Assembly (NCBI RefSeq): GCF_949628215.1
Contig: NC_134279.1
Coordinates: forward strand, 58,759,766-58,823,765
DNA from: Phalacrocorax aristotelis
Lineage: Eukaryota; Chordata; Aves; Suliformes; Phalacrocoracidae
Reading direction: 5' to 3'
DNA length: 64,000 nucleotides
Part shown: positions 49,501 through 59,801 of the stretch, piece after piece
How positions within the stretch are numbered: the first letter of the stretch is position 1
Layout: the number at the start of each line of letters is the position of its first letter
Made by a program: the position numbers and the translations under genes
Notes under the pieces: generated by a model
What the model was told of the DNA's origin: nothing
The model's database searches: none
What the model saw: only the letters and a program-made list of their open reading frames with translations

Positions 49501-51916
49501 CTGGTAGCCAGTAAACAGAACGCTTTGCCTGGAAGAACTTAGCTGAGTAGCTGTTTGTGCTAATGTTATATGACCTCTTTTGAACACTTTCAGGTCTTCA
49601 AAGGAGTCACAATCCATACTTTGAGAAACATTACTGGAGAATGATGAACTTCATGGGACACTTGTCATTAGTAGGGGAAAACAAATCAAAGAGATGGCTC
49701 AGTCCTTATTAAGGAAATGATATTTCTGAAATCCATCTGGCTCATAAATCATCAATGGGCTCTGCCACAGACCCACTTGCCTCTTCACACACAGAAATGA
49801 CAATGATGTCCCATACATGCTGATAGAGCTCTCTCCTTTCCTGGAAAGGTATTAAAAGTCATCTGCACTGCAAAGGAAGTGCCAGTCTGATTCCCATTAA
49901 AGTCAATGGCAGCTTTTCTGTTACGTTGAGGTGTGCGGCAGCTTATAATTTTTGAAGCATTAGGGTCCCACAGAGGAAGGTACTCTTTATAGGCTAAACT
50001 TTCTGCATGGAAAGCATATGAAACAGTGCAGAGGGCTTTCCTTAGTCTTGCTGAAGAAAAAGAAACTTGGGGCAAACCCTAGAACAGTGTACACTGCTGC
50101 TGGCACTAATAATTCTTGAGGACAGCATTCTTAAAACAGGAATTCTAGAGTGGAACTGCACATGACCATTTTCAGCAAAGCTTTTCAGATGGGTCCTGCA
50201 CCACTGAAATCAATGGGACATTCACAGGACAGGATGGAGCTTTAGTGGTTTGTTGGCTGCAATTTCCCGTTGACATTTTCTGGGGTTGCCTAAGATCACT
50301 GCTGTAACTAATGATAAAGAGCAGCAAACTTCAACTACCTATATAGCAAATAGAGCTACATTTTACTTCAAAACTTTTTAATCTCGAAAATTTAGAGCAA
50401 TTGTGCACTTACTGTAAATGAAGTTTTTGCTCAACAAATTCATTCCTTGAACTGTTGCTAGGTGTGGCTTCAAAACAGTTCTAATTCTACCAATATATCC
50501 TCTTAAATAACAATAAAACATGACTCTTCAAGGAATTAGAAATGTGTTTCAACAATGTCCCTTCTGCTGGCATAGCTTTGTTGGTTTGTTATGTTTTGTA
50601 TTAGTACTGAACATAGATACAAGGCACGTACTGTAGTTATATAAAAATGCTGTCTCCTATCAGAAAAGCCGTTCAATAGAAATCATATCAAAACTCTCCA
50701 TCACATACTGTCAGTCCTTAGTGATTTAATAAATTGTCCATTTTAACTGTGTGCGAGTTGAGTTTACAAGTCACAGCCTGTATGCATGTGCTTAATAATA
50801 AGTCATTGCACTGAATTGGTGAGGCTAATTACAGTTTAGACTTGCAAATCATCTGTGGCCATCAGAGTCCTAAATTATACATTCTCATTAATTTAGCTGT
50901 GAAAATCTAGAAATTTTACACTACTAAACCAGAGAAAAACCTGTAATATATGGCCCATGCAGTGAGTCTATAAAGGTGCTTATATAAATTAATAGTTTGC
51001 TTTTTGTAAACCAACAGAAAAAAGGTGAAGAAAATAGCTTAGCATATTTTATAGGAAAATCATTAGGCAAATAATTCTGTATTTAGTAGTACATGTAGGC
51101 TTTTAAAACATTTGCAAAATGCAAAGTTTATAACTATATTTTCAGTAGTTTATTTTTATTCAATTAACAAATATTTGTTGCTACCAGAAAGTTTCAATTT
51201 GGTCTAATTTGGTCATTCATTAATTAATTTCAGGGCTGTGTGTGGGTGTAGGTCTGAGAGCATTTTGGTGCATATTATTCTATATGGTGATACTAACTGC
51301 TATGCTCTTTCTAGATCACAGCTTCATAATTTGAGGTCGTTAAGGAAAACAGCGCAAGATAAGATCAGACTGAGGCCTTTCCTAAACCCAGAATACCAAA
51401 AATCAAGGCAGTACTATTTAAAAATAAACTTAGATTTGGCTTGCAGCGTGGTAGGCAGCTCCCACATTTCCGCGGAGCAGGAAGGGATTAATATTCTCTC
51501 CCTGCAGGCGGGAAAGCAAGTTGGCACCCTCCCCTCTATACCTACCAATGCAACCCAGGGAGGAAGGAGGGGAGGATATCTGGATGGATGAAATAAAGAA
51601 GAGACCAGTCAGGGCCGGAACTGCATTGTTGTGTGGAGGGATAATAGATGATGTCTAGGACAGAAATGACCTAAGGGGATTGCCCCGGGTTACAATCAGA
51701 GTTGTTAAAAAGAAACATGAAGAGTGGGCTGAGTTTGTTTATTTTCCTGCCAGCAACTGGAGGAGTTTTAACATGATCTTCATTTATCTTTGGGGTTGCT
51801 GATTTTGACCATATCTGAATAATTTAGCAGGTGTGCCCAAGACTCCTGTGAATCGTTTTAAATATTTTTTTCTTATATAATCAATTTATTCCAAAAGAGT
51901 TTTTAAAAACCTGGCT
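46561..51916. other. Non-coding, no gene recognised
   Basis: AT-rich DNA with short ORFs. Two small pieces, at 49885-49920 (CCATTAAAGTCAATGGCAGC) and 50190-50250 (CCACTGAAATCAATGGGACA), resemble an old dispersed amniote motif. From 50700 to 51240 the sequence is AT-rich with TAATTA sites at 50826 and 51221, a composition common in conserved non-coding elements; conservation cannot be judged here. Confidence 0.55.
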
Positions 51917-52025
51917 CTTGTTAACTGTCACTTCCCCAGGGGTGGTGGGGCATATGTGTTGTATGTCCTGGTTTGGATTCTTTGCGTACATTTGATGAAT
52001 GCAAACTGAAATAAATTTTGTTTTT
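51917..52025 (+). repeat. Unnamed interspersed repeat, copy 1
   Basis: The core 51938-52019 (starting AGGGGTGGTGGGGCAT) is about 88% identical over 70 bases to 58736-58817. Weaker similarity extends left to CTCTTGTTA at about 51916. The copy has an AATAAA at 52010-52015 followed by a T/GT-rich stretch, the layout of a poly(A) site. This suggests a retroposed 3' end, either an LTR or a gene or LINE tail. The family is not recognised. Confidence 0.7.
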
Positions 52026-52934
52026 ATTATTCCTTGCACAGCTTAGCTGTGAAAAATGATGGCATGCTTAGGACATCTCAGGGAAAATTTTGGTCATTTT
52101 GGATGTCATGATGATTTCTTCAGTGGTGGAAGGGACTGCCTCACCGGTGTTATCTGTGGCAATCTCCACAAAGGAGCTCTTCCCCTGTTATCTAGTTTTT
52201 CCTGTCTTGAGAGAGTTTCACAATGAACACTTAATGTGAACAAAAGCGATGTAATCAGGTAAACTGAGCTGCACCAGGTCTAGGATTACAGGACCGTGAT
52301 GGCGTGGTTACACAGGCAGAGTGAGAGCGGCTCAGTTACTCCTGTTTCTTGTTGGGGCTGGGACCATTGAGCACGCAGAGGTTGAGGAGAAGCATATGGA
52401 TGCAAATAGGTGCAGCAAAACAACCAGGGATCTGAAATGATGTTTCCAGCCCAGCGCCCCAAAAGCCTTCTGAAAGCTTTGTTATTCTGGACTTTTTTCT
52501 GGATTCAACAATATTTCTCCTTCTCACCTTGAGAGCTGCAGCCCCAGCACTTTATTTCTCCCCAGTGCTGCAGGAGGAGGAAAGCACAGCACCTCCCTTG
52601 ACAACTGATCTGGAGCCATCTGGTCAGAAGGATAGATTCTGGGTGCCATTTCAGTTCAGCTGTTTTACTCCCTGCACTTCCAATAGTGTGATATTGATAC
52701 GACTCAAAATTGCTTCCCACGAGCCCCATGCTCCCGTGCATGGTTTCCCCAACAACATTTGACTGTGGCCATTAATTTTGCCTTGGTAATGAAAAATGTG
52801 AGTAGGATCCTTTAAAATAGATTCCTGTTGGTTTTGTGTTTTTTTTTTTTTTCTGTGAAAATGTTTAAAACAGGTTTACAGTATGTTTTTACACCTTTTC
52901 AACTGCTTGTAGTCTGTTGCATTCCTCTGAGGTT
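52026..52934. other. Non-coding, no gene recognised
   Basis: Mixed sequence without recognisable coding exons; a T run lies at about 52841-52852. Confidence 0.55.
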
Positions 52935-52978
52935 GGCTTCATATTTTACTGTCTCGGGCTTCATATTTTACTGTCTCG
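52935..52978 (+). repeat. 22-base perfect tandem duplication
   Basis: The unit starting GGCTTCATATTTTACTGTCT is repeated exactly twice head to tail (52935-52956 and 52957-52978). The lack of any mismatch suggests a recent event. Confidence 0.9.
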
Positions 52979-54147
52979 GTCTGGAGTTCCTTGTGGTTTT
53001 TACTGCTCTCTGGGGACAGCAGCATCCTAGCACCACAGAGAGAGGTGCTTTGAATGAAGTCAGAGTGATAGCCTGCAAGCCCCAAGATAGGTAGCTGAAT
53101 AACTATTCTGTATGTTCATGGCCAATGAAGTCCCTTTGATTTAACGGCCACTGCGGGTGCTTAGAGTATCTCCTCTGGAGATGTGCCCTTTGTGTAGGAA
53201 TTACATTTACTTTTTAGAGACAAATAGTGAGGACATACTGCATGCAGCAGAGCAAAGTGAATACAAGTGAAAGAAGCATTCAATAACAGAGCACGGTCTG
53301 CAGTAAATCTGGTGAGAAATCATATTAGCCAATTTTATGCGAGTAGATTTGACCTACTTGTAGGGGTGCTTCAACTTGGACACTGCTTTTTCTACTCATT
53401 GAAATTCTTTTTCAGATTTGTGTTCTGTGCACCTTCATAGTCATGCCCATGGTGTTTGCAGAAATGATGTTTTAGACATGTAAACCTGACTAATAACACA
53501 CCCACCCATGGCTGGCAACCAAGCGCTGCAGCCTGGTACTGAGGGATGATCTAAACCTGGGAGGTATCTCTGGCCTGAAGGAAAGCAGGGATGGAAGGGT
53601 GGCTTCTCCAGTGGGTGAGACACGCTCTATGGCCCTTAACTGAGGACTTGCTCATCCATCAAAACACTGGGAGAAGTGTGGGCCTTTCAATAGCCATGTC
53701 TGGTTTGTGAAATACCTCCTGTACCATGCCTGCCTGCAGTAGTAACACTCAATGAATACGATTCCTCAGTCTGACATTGCTCTTTCTGGATTTTCAGGCA
53801 TCTCTTCCTTTTACATAAATTAATTCTGGTTTACAGCTGGGCCAGCTTAGAAGCTGAAATTTTATCTTTTCCAAAGATGGCTTTTTCCTGACGCTCTGCT
53901 AATTTGTTCACTGCTGATCAGGAATCACCACCTGAAGGGGGAACTGGTGATTTGCTCCAGCAGGCACCTACACCACTGCAGGAATTGTCCTCAGCTTCAC
54001 CAGTTACTGCTAGCTATGGCAAGGTGGTGTCTGTAGGAGGGAAACCTTGACAAGAGGTGATGAAGCGCATTGTATGTGTAAATCAAGAATACCTCCATAA
54101 AAGTCAGCAAAGTTAAAAATCTCAGGCTGTTGCTGAATCGCATCACC
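52979..54147. other. Non-coding, no gene recognised
   Basis: Mixed-composition sequence with short ORFs only, up to the mitochondrial insertion. Confidence 0.55.
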
Positions 54148-54691
54148 CGCTCCAGTTATTAGTTATTTTATTAGAGGGTGGTATTTTCAGATGTTTGGGG
54201 CCATTAATTTGGGTTCTCTGTATTGACAGGAGAAGGATGATGATAGATAGGGTGAAGGACCCTAAGTAGGCTTCGATCAGTCCGGTGTGAAGGGTGGTTG
54301 CGGGTTTGGCTGCCATAAACTGCAAGTTGGTGAGGCCTTCCGGTCCTATTTTTTTATATCAGTATAGGTCAATTAAATGGGAGGTGATTTTTTTTCCACT
54401 GTTTAGGAGTTTTTTAGAGGTGGTGTGATGTATTAGAGGGTTGAAGTATCCTAGTGTGGAGGAAAAGTTTAGGAGGGTGTTTTGTTTTGGTTGAGTTATG
54501 GTGTGGGTTATGTTTGAGAGTTCTACAGCCTGGATGATGCCAAGGATTGTGATGGTGATAGCTGCAGTTTTTGTAGTTGTGGGCATGGTTATTGGAGGTG
54601 TTTTTTTTGGGGGGATGTAGGATGTAATGAGTAAACCAGCTAAAATACTGCCTAGGGCTAGGAGGGTGATTGGGTTGGTAATTTTTGCATC
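54148..54691 (-). pseudogene. MT-ND5: Nuclear mitochondrial insertion (NUMT): 3' part of ND5
   Basis: Read on the minus strand this segment encodes roughly the last 180 codons of NADH dehydrogenase subunit 5, a membrane subunit of respiratory complex I. Recognisable blocks in order are ITNPITLLALGSILAGLL, SYIPPKKTPPMTMP, HHTTSKKLLNSG, SHLIDLY followed by a TGA codon (54361-54359), then IGPEGLTNLQ and TLHTGLIEAYLGSF. The TGA falls where ND5 proteins have tryptophan, so the sequence follows the vertebrate mitochondrial code. No frameshift and no other stop occurs, which suggests a recent insertion. It cannot be translated as ND5 in the nucleus. The exact ends are uncertain by a few tens of bases. 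Cytochrome b sequence, the usual neighbour, is not seen beyond the left end. Confidence 0.93.
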
Positions 54692-57600
54692 TGAACTAAT
54701 AGAGAAGAAACAGTTTCTGGTTCAGATTCTTGTTTTTGGATATGACTAATATGAATGTAGAAAGGTGGAAGAATTTGGAAGAAACGACTCACAAGAAAAC
54801 CAGCGTCTTGGAAAAAGTCCTTCCTTGTCTCCATAAGCAATGGGTTGTCTTGTGACATGAGGTGAGCATACAACCTTCCAGTCTCTTAAGAAGGCTCTTA
54901 TCTAATGCAATTTTGGATCCCTCACTGTTCAAGACAGGTTCAAGTCCTTTTAAAAATCCTGCTAGGCTTTTGCCTTCATTGAACATCACAACTGAAGTTG
55001 CAGTGCAGGTAAATGAATACTACTGTCTGTTTGTTTGTTTATGGATTGATGCTGTGGTATCGTGTGTGATACTTCCTAGGAAATTGCATAGGTCTGGGAA
55101 CTTGGCCATGGGTACGGTGAGCTTTACTTCCCTAGCCATTTGTCTCCTTTTCTTGGTTTTCCCTTCACAGGCATTTCTTTTCACATTTATCGTCTGAGCA
55201 GCAGGCACTGGCACTGGGTGGGAAGCTGGCCCTGGGGATTTGGGAGGGGACAGCTTGGGTGCAGCCTTTCCCTCCCTCCAGGGCTGCTGTAGGTGCTCCC
55301 TCCAGTGCCAATCCCAACCTGCTGGCTGGGGTTTGGTGAGGAGAGGCCTCTGCTACACCCTGTTCCTGGCGGGTACAGTCTCCCTTAGGGCACGTGGTGC
55401 CTCTGGCTCTGCTAACAAACCACCGCTTCCCTGTCAGCAGGCAACACCAGCCCCAGCGCTTTGCCTGCCTCCTTTGCAGTAATGCAGAGAAGAAAAGGGC
55501 TTCCTGGTTTATTTGCCTCTCTTGTGTCCTTTTTAGATGCTGTGATGCTAAGCCAGACCTCATTTACATATAACTCACTGAGCTTGTCTCTTTAAATTAT
55601 AAAGGCACACAACTGTCCATCAAATGGATTAACAGGTACATATAGTATTTAATTAGCATTGCATGTCCTCTTTATCTGTTTGTTGGTGGGCTAGTACAAA
55701 CAAATGCAACCTTCCAAAAAATGGCATCAGGCACGGGCTCTGCCTGGAGAAGAAAGTGTTTGTCTGTCAGAGGTGAAGGGGGAAGGAGCAAGCCCTTCTT
55801 GTCACCATCACAGTTAACAGAGAGCCCTCACACATCTGAACCCCACCACTACTGAACATCCACAGATCTTTTGTGCAGATTATGTGCAGTCAGTCTGGAT
55901 GCTTCCTGAAATGTCGGGTTTGTAACACATGGTCTATAGAGCTCATTCACACATATTTCCATCTGGGAAATCCCAGAGAAAACGTTATGGCAGCCTGACT
56001 GTTAATTTAATTTTCTATCCTTAAGGGCATCTCGACTTGCCAGCAGTCAGAGTTTTATCCTCTGAAAAGAAATTCTGAAGTTATGCTTGACCAACCTTAA
56101 TTATTTGGCAATTTAAAGTTTGCATCCTCTTGTGAGCTGTCTTCAGAGCAACTGACACGAGCCTGCTCTCAGGGCTCAGGAGTACCACCAAGCACCCAGA
56201 GGTAAATGCTTTCAGTCTGGTTCTGTTCCTCATTCACTTCATATCTACCGCTACAGTTGCCTTTTTTCTTGAATTTACTGGACTTGTCATTTACAGGCTG
56301 GCTGCTGGTCTAGCAGTGGCCAGGGTTAGGTGGGATGCTGCTAGAAGTGGACACTTGGTTGTACCCTGAATAGGCAGGGAAAGACAGGAGGGGAGTCCCT
56401 TGTGAGGCCAAGCTTGGGTGGTGACTTCAAGTGGTGTGGTGCCACCATGAACAATAACATAGGGCAGCTCAGTGCCTAGTCACACCTGTGGGCCTGGGGA
56501 AACTGGACTGTTTCCAGTGCTAAATATAACACAGGTGAATTCAAGGGGGTGTGTCATGTCATGCAACCTAGAGCATGAATCAGATCATGTAGGAGTGGGA
56601 GGAAAAGCCCCTGTGGGTACCCTTGAGAAGTGGCTCCTGGGGTACCAGGGTGTAGGTTCAGCATGCAACGAAATTAGGTTGCCCAAGGGCAAAGTGGGCA
56701 GTCCTGGGTCTCCCTAGGTGTGTTGGGCCAGGGAGAGCTCTGAGCCTGCATGGCTGTGCATGTGTACGTGGGTTCACAGGTGCATGGGCTGCAGTGATTT
56801 GGTGGGCACTGCGTGTGTGAGACGTGGGAAAGGTCAGCCCTTGGTGGGTGTGGGAGCTATGCAGCGAGAAACTCCGGGATGCATCAGGAGGTCTTTAGAG
56901 AAAAGTAGGATTTTTTCTTACCAGAGGAGATGAGGGTTCCCACTGGAGAGCCCCACAGAGCAGCACCTCGCCTTCAGTGTGGGCAGGAAGGGGAGGTGGT
57001 GGTCAGAAGGGAGGTGGCACCTCCTCCCACTTGTCAAGTGGAGATGGGAGCTTGGCGTGCATTTGTGCTGTATGTTTAGATTTCAGACTTTGGAGGCAGG
57101 TGCTGTCCCTTACTGTTTGTACAGTCCGTGGCCCAGTAAGTCCTGGTCTTTGCCAGGACACCCAGGCACCTCTGCAGTACTAACAAGCAATAACAGACCC
57201 TGCGATATTAACTCTTTCCGTGCTCTCTACAGCAACCCCCAGCTACACAGGCAGTCAGGCTCACAGAAGAGCAAGGGGAGCAGGGGAGTAATTCTGTTGG
57301 GATACGAAGGAAGGGATATGAGTGCCTACCACTCAGCAACTATGTGCAGGAATGGTGGCAGAAATGAGTTTCCCGGAGGCAGCTGAATGAGATTTGACCA
57401 GTGACTAAAGCACAGTATGGAGATATTTGTGGGACAAGGGAGACATCCGCAGATTGGTTTCTAAGGGACTGTGTAATAGGAAAAGTGTTTGAAACACTAG
57501 AGAGTTTATGTCTGGAAGCATGAGGGTGTGCAAATTTGGCTGAAGAGTGAAAATGGAAGTAAGGAGGTTTAGTAGCCTAGTCGCACCAACACAGTCAGGG

Positions 57601-58710
57601 TAGCATCTCTGCCTCTGAGCCATGGTTCTATAAAATCTGGTCGGTTTTGTACCTCTGAGGTACCAGGTCAATTAGATTCATGATATACTTGGAGGGAGCT
57701 TGAACTCTTGGCAGGAGAAACTCCAAGCCCTTACTTGCAATGGCCTTCCAGGGCAAGTAATTACACTTCGCTCAGTTTATGTGTCAGTATTTCATGAATT
57801 AATGAGATACCTCTCTACTGAGTGTATAGGTACTCTGCCCTTTAAGATTAGCTCAGGGGAGGACTGATTGCCTCTCCTCTGAAAAGTTCAAATTCCCCAG
57901 TACTATTAGAGGGTCTTTATTTCTCTTCCAGCTAAACTGAAGTGGTATGAATTCAGTGAATTACAATATGTGAGACACTCCCTAGTGCTATTTTCTGTCA
58001 TTTTTCAGATTAGATCAAGTTGCCCTTCCCTTTGAAATGAAAGTAATCCCTTTTTATGTGTTTGTTGCAGTCTCTGTGTTACTAACAGGGTAAAATCAAT
58101 ATCAGGGCAGTCAGTCATTTCAGTGTTGTGCTTATTTTAGCTAATGCACTATATTCTCTCAGTGAGGGAGTTTGGAGACCTGGATTCTTGAGATGCTGAT
58201 GATAGAGGGCTCTTGAGATAAAAGGTGAAAAGCAAAGGAGTAGAAAGGAGGGAAAATAAGCTGGTTAAAGTTAGGTGCTGGCATTACTTGGCATATTTTC
58301 TAAATAATTTTTCAACCAAGCCGAGCATTTGGGCACTTCTGATTGCATTAATTCTATTCTGTTCTTCATACACGCGCACACCTCCTTCTGTCTTAAATTT
58401 TATTTTGAATCTATGTGCACATAATTTTTGATCTGTTGTTGGGTTGAAGATGCACTCATTAAAAAAACCTAAAAATCCACCTAATGCTCCATGAAGGACA
58501 AGTGATATCTTCAATCCACTGGACCATCTAGAATGCCATACCCCTTCCTGGAATCTCAGGGAAAGGTTTGGGGATGCTTTATTGTCCTAGACTTTAGGAA
58601 TTTATTAGGCAACAAGTCGTTGGCTTACTAGCTTTTCATCTAGATGCCATATGTTCCCTATCTGGGCCGTTTTCCTTTTGGACTCACGCCCTGGGCGTGG
58701 GACCTTGTTA
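54692..58710. other. Non-coding, no gene recognised
   Basis: Mixed sequence. The minus-strand ORF at 55165-55563 (132 codons) has no recognisable domain. 56400-57300 is GC-moderate with a GGGAGGTGG-rich patch near 56985-57030. 55580-55760 is AT-rich with homeodomain-like sites. No exon can be supported. Confidence 0.55.
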
Positions 58711-58820
58711 CTCTCTTGTTACTTGTGATTTCCACAGGGGTGGTGGGGCATGTGTATTGTGCGTCCTGCTTTGGATTCTTTGTGTACATTTTATGAATAC
58801 AAACTGAAAAAAAAATATTT
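58711..58820 (+). repeat. Unnamed interspersed repeat, copy 2
   Basis: The core 58736-58817 matches copy 1 at 51938-52019 in the same orientation. The AATAAA of copy 1 is here replaced by an A run. Both copies stop matching shortly after this point, so the 3' boundary of the family lies near the poly(A)-signal region. To the left, CTCTTGTTACTTGTGATTTCC pairs loosely with the same stretch of copy 1. Confidence 0.7.
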
Positions 58821-59369
58821 TTTTATAGGAGACAGAGAGTGCCTGGAACATCAGCCTAGACATGGGGTGAGTCCCAGTTTGACCCAGAGGGCTGCCCACT
58901 TGTCCTCTTTTTTGAAAAAAATCTGTTCACATTTCCCTACATTATCTACATTATCTGCTCCCCAACAGTGATAACATTTTGGGGTGCTACAGAATGATGT
59001 ACAACTATTCCCTTTAGCTTTGCTGTGTAATTGTAAGAGAAAAAAACCCAACCAAACAAAAAAATCTATACCTGAATTCAGAATTCCTTGGGTGGAGAAG
59101 CAGCCTGGAATTCCAGATTCTTGTAAAAGCAATAGACACCACCATGCATTGCAGTGCTCCTTCTTTACATCCCTCCTATTAATCAGCTCTTTTTTTCCCA
59201 TATACCTTTTCATACAGACATAGAGCAATCTGATGATTTGCTCTTGTTATCTGGTGCTCTTTGAATGGAAGGCACAGTTCAGCTTTCACCTGAACATGCC
59301 AGGTCCTATTTCTGTCTCATTCTGTCTTCACATCCTTTAATACTCCCTGGTGGCTGCCATTCCTTAATC

Positions 59370-59408
59370 TTTTTTCCTCCTTTTTTCCTCATTTTTTCCT
59401 CCTTTTTT
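59370..59408 (+). repeat. 11-base tandem repeat (TTTTTTCCTCC)n
   Basis: Three full units (TTTTTTCCTCC, TTTTTTCCTCA, TTTTTTCCTCC) and a partial fourth lie head to tail, with one substitution. Confidence 0.85.
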
Positions 59409-59701
59409 GCTTGTCTCCCAGGATATTTAGTGCCTTTTGATGCAGCTAGGAATATGCATCAAAGCGCTCGGTTTTTGATGCTTAAGGTAAATCACTTAAT
59501 ACAGACACATGAAGAAGTAATGTTTATCAGAGGTATATTTGTTTTAAACTGAGAGAAGAAACTTCTGAAAATCAGCTTTTGTAATTTTAATAGATCAGTC
59601 CTACTTTCTGGAAAACATGGTTGGGTCTCTTCCTTATGGGCTTGCAACAAGGAAGGAGATGGGTGTGAGACAGAAGTAGAGAACACGGAGATAAAGTAAA
59701 G

Positions 59702-59801
59702 CCTTCCCTTCCCCTTCCACTTCCCCTTCCCCTCCCCCTTTCCTCTTCCTTTTCCCCTCCCCTGCCCTTGCCCTTTCCCTCTCCCTTGCCCTTTGCCTTT
59801 C
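59702..59801 (+). repeat. Polypyrimidine (CCCTT)n-like tract
   Basis: About 100 bases are almost purely C and T on the + strand, with only five interrupting purines. Irregular CCCTT/CCCCTTCC units give mirror symmetry that could form triplex (H-DNA). The minus-strand ORF across it (Gly/Lys-rich) is an artefact of the repeat. Confidence 0.85.

Noticed and set aside
54143..54586. Two separate small nuclear genes on the minus strand
   Set aside because: Both lie in one frame separated by a TGA that is tryptophan in the mitochondrial code. Together they are one ND5-derived insertion.
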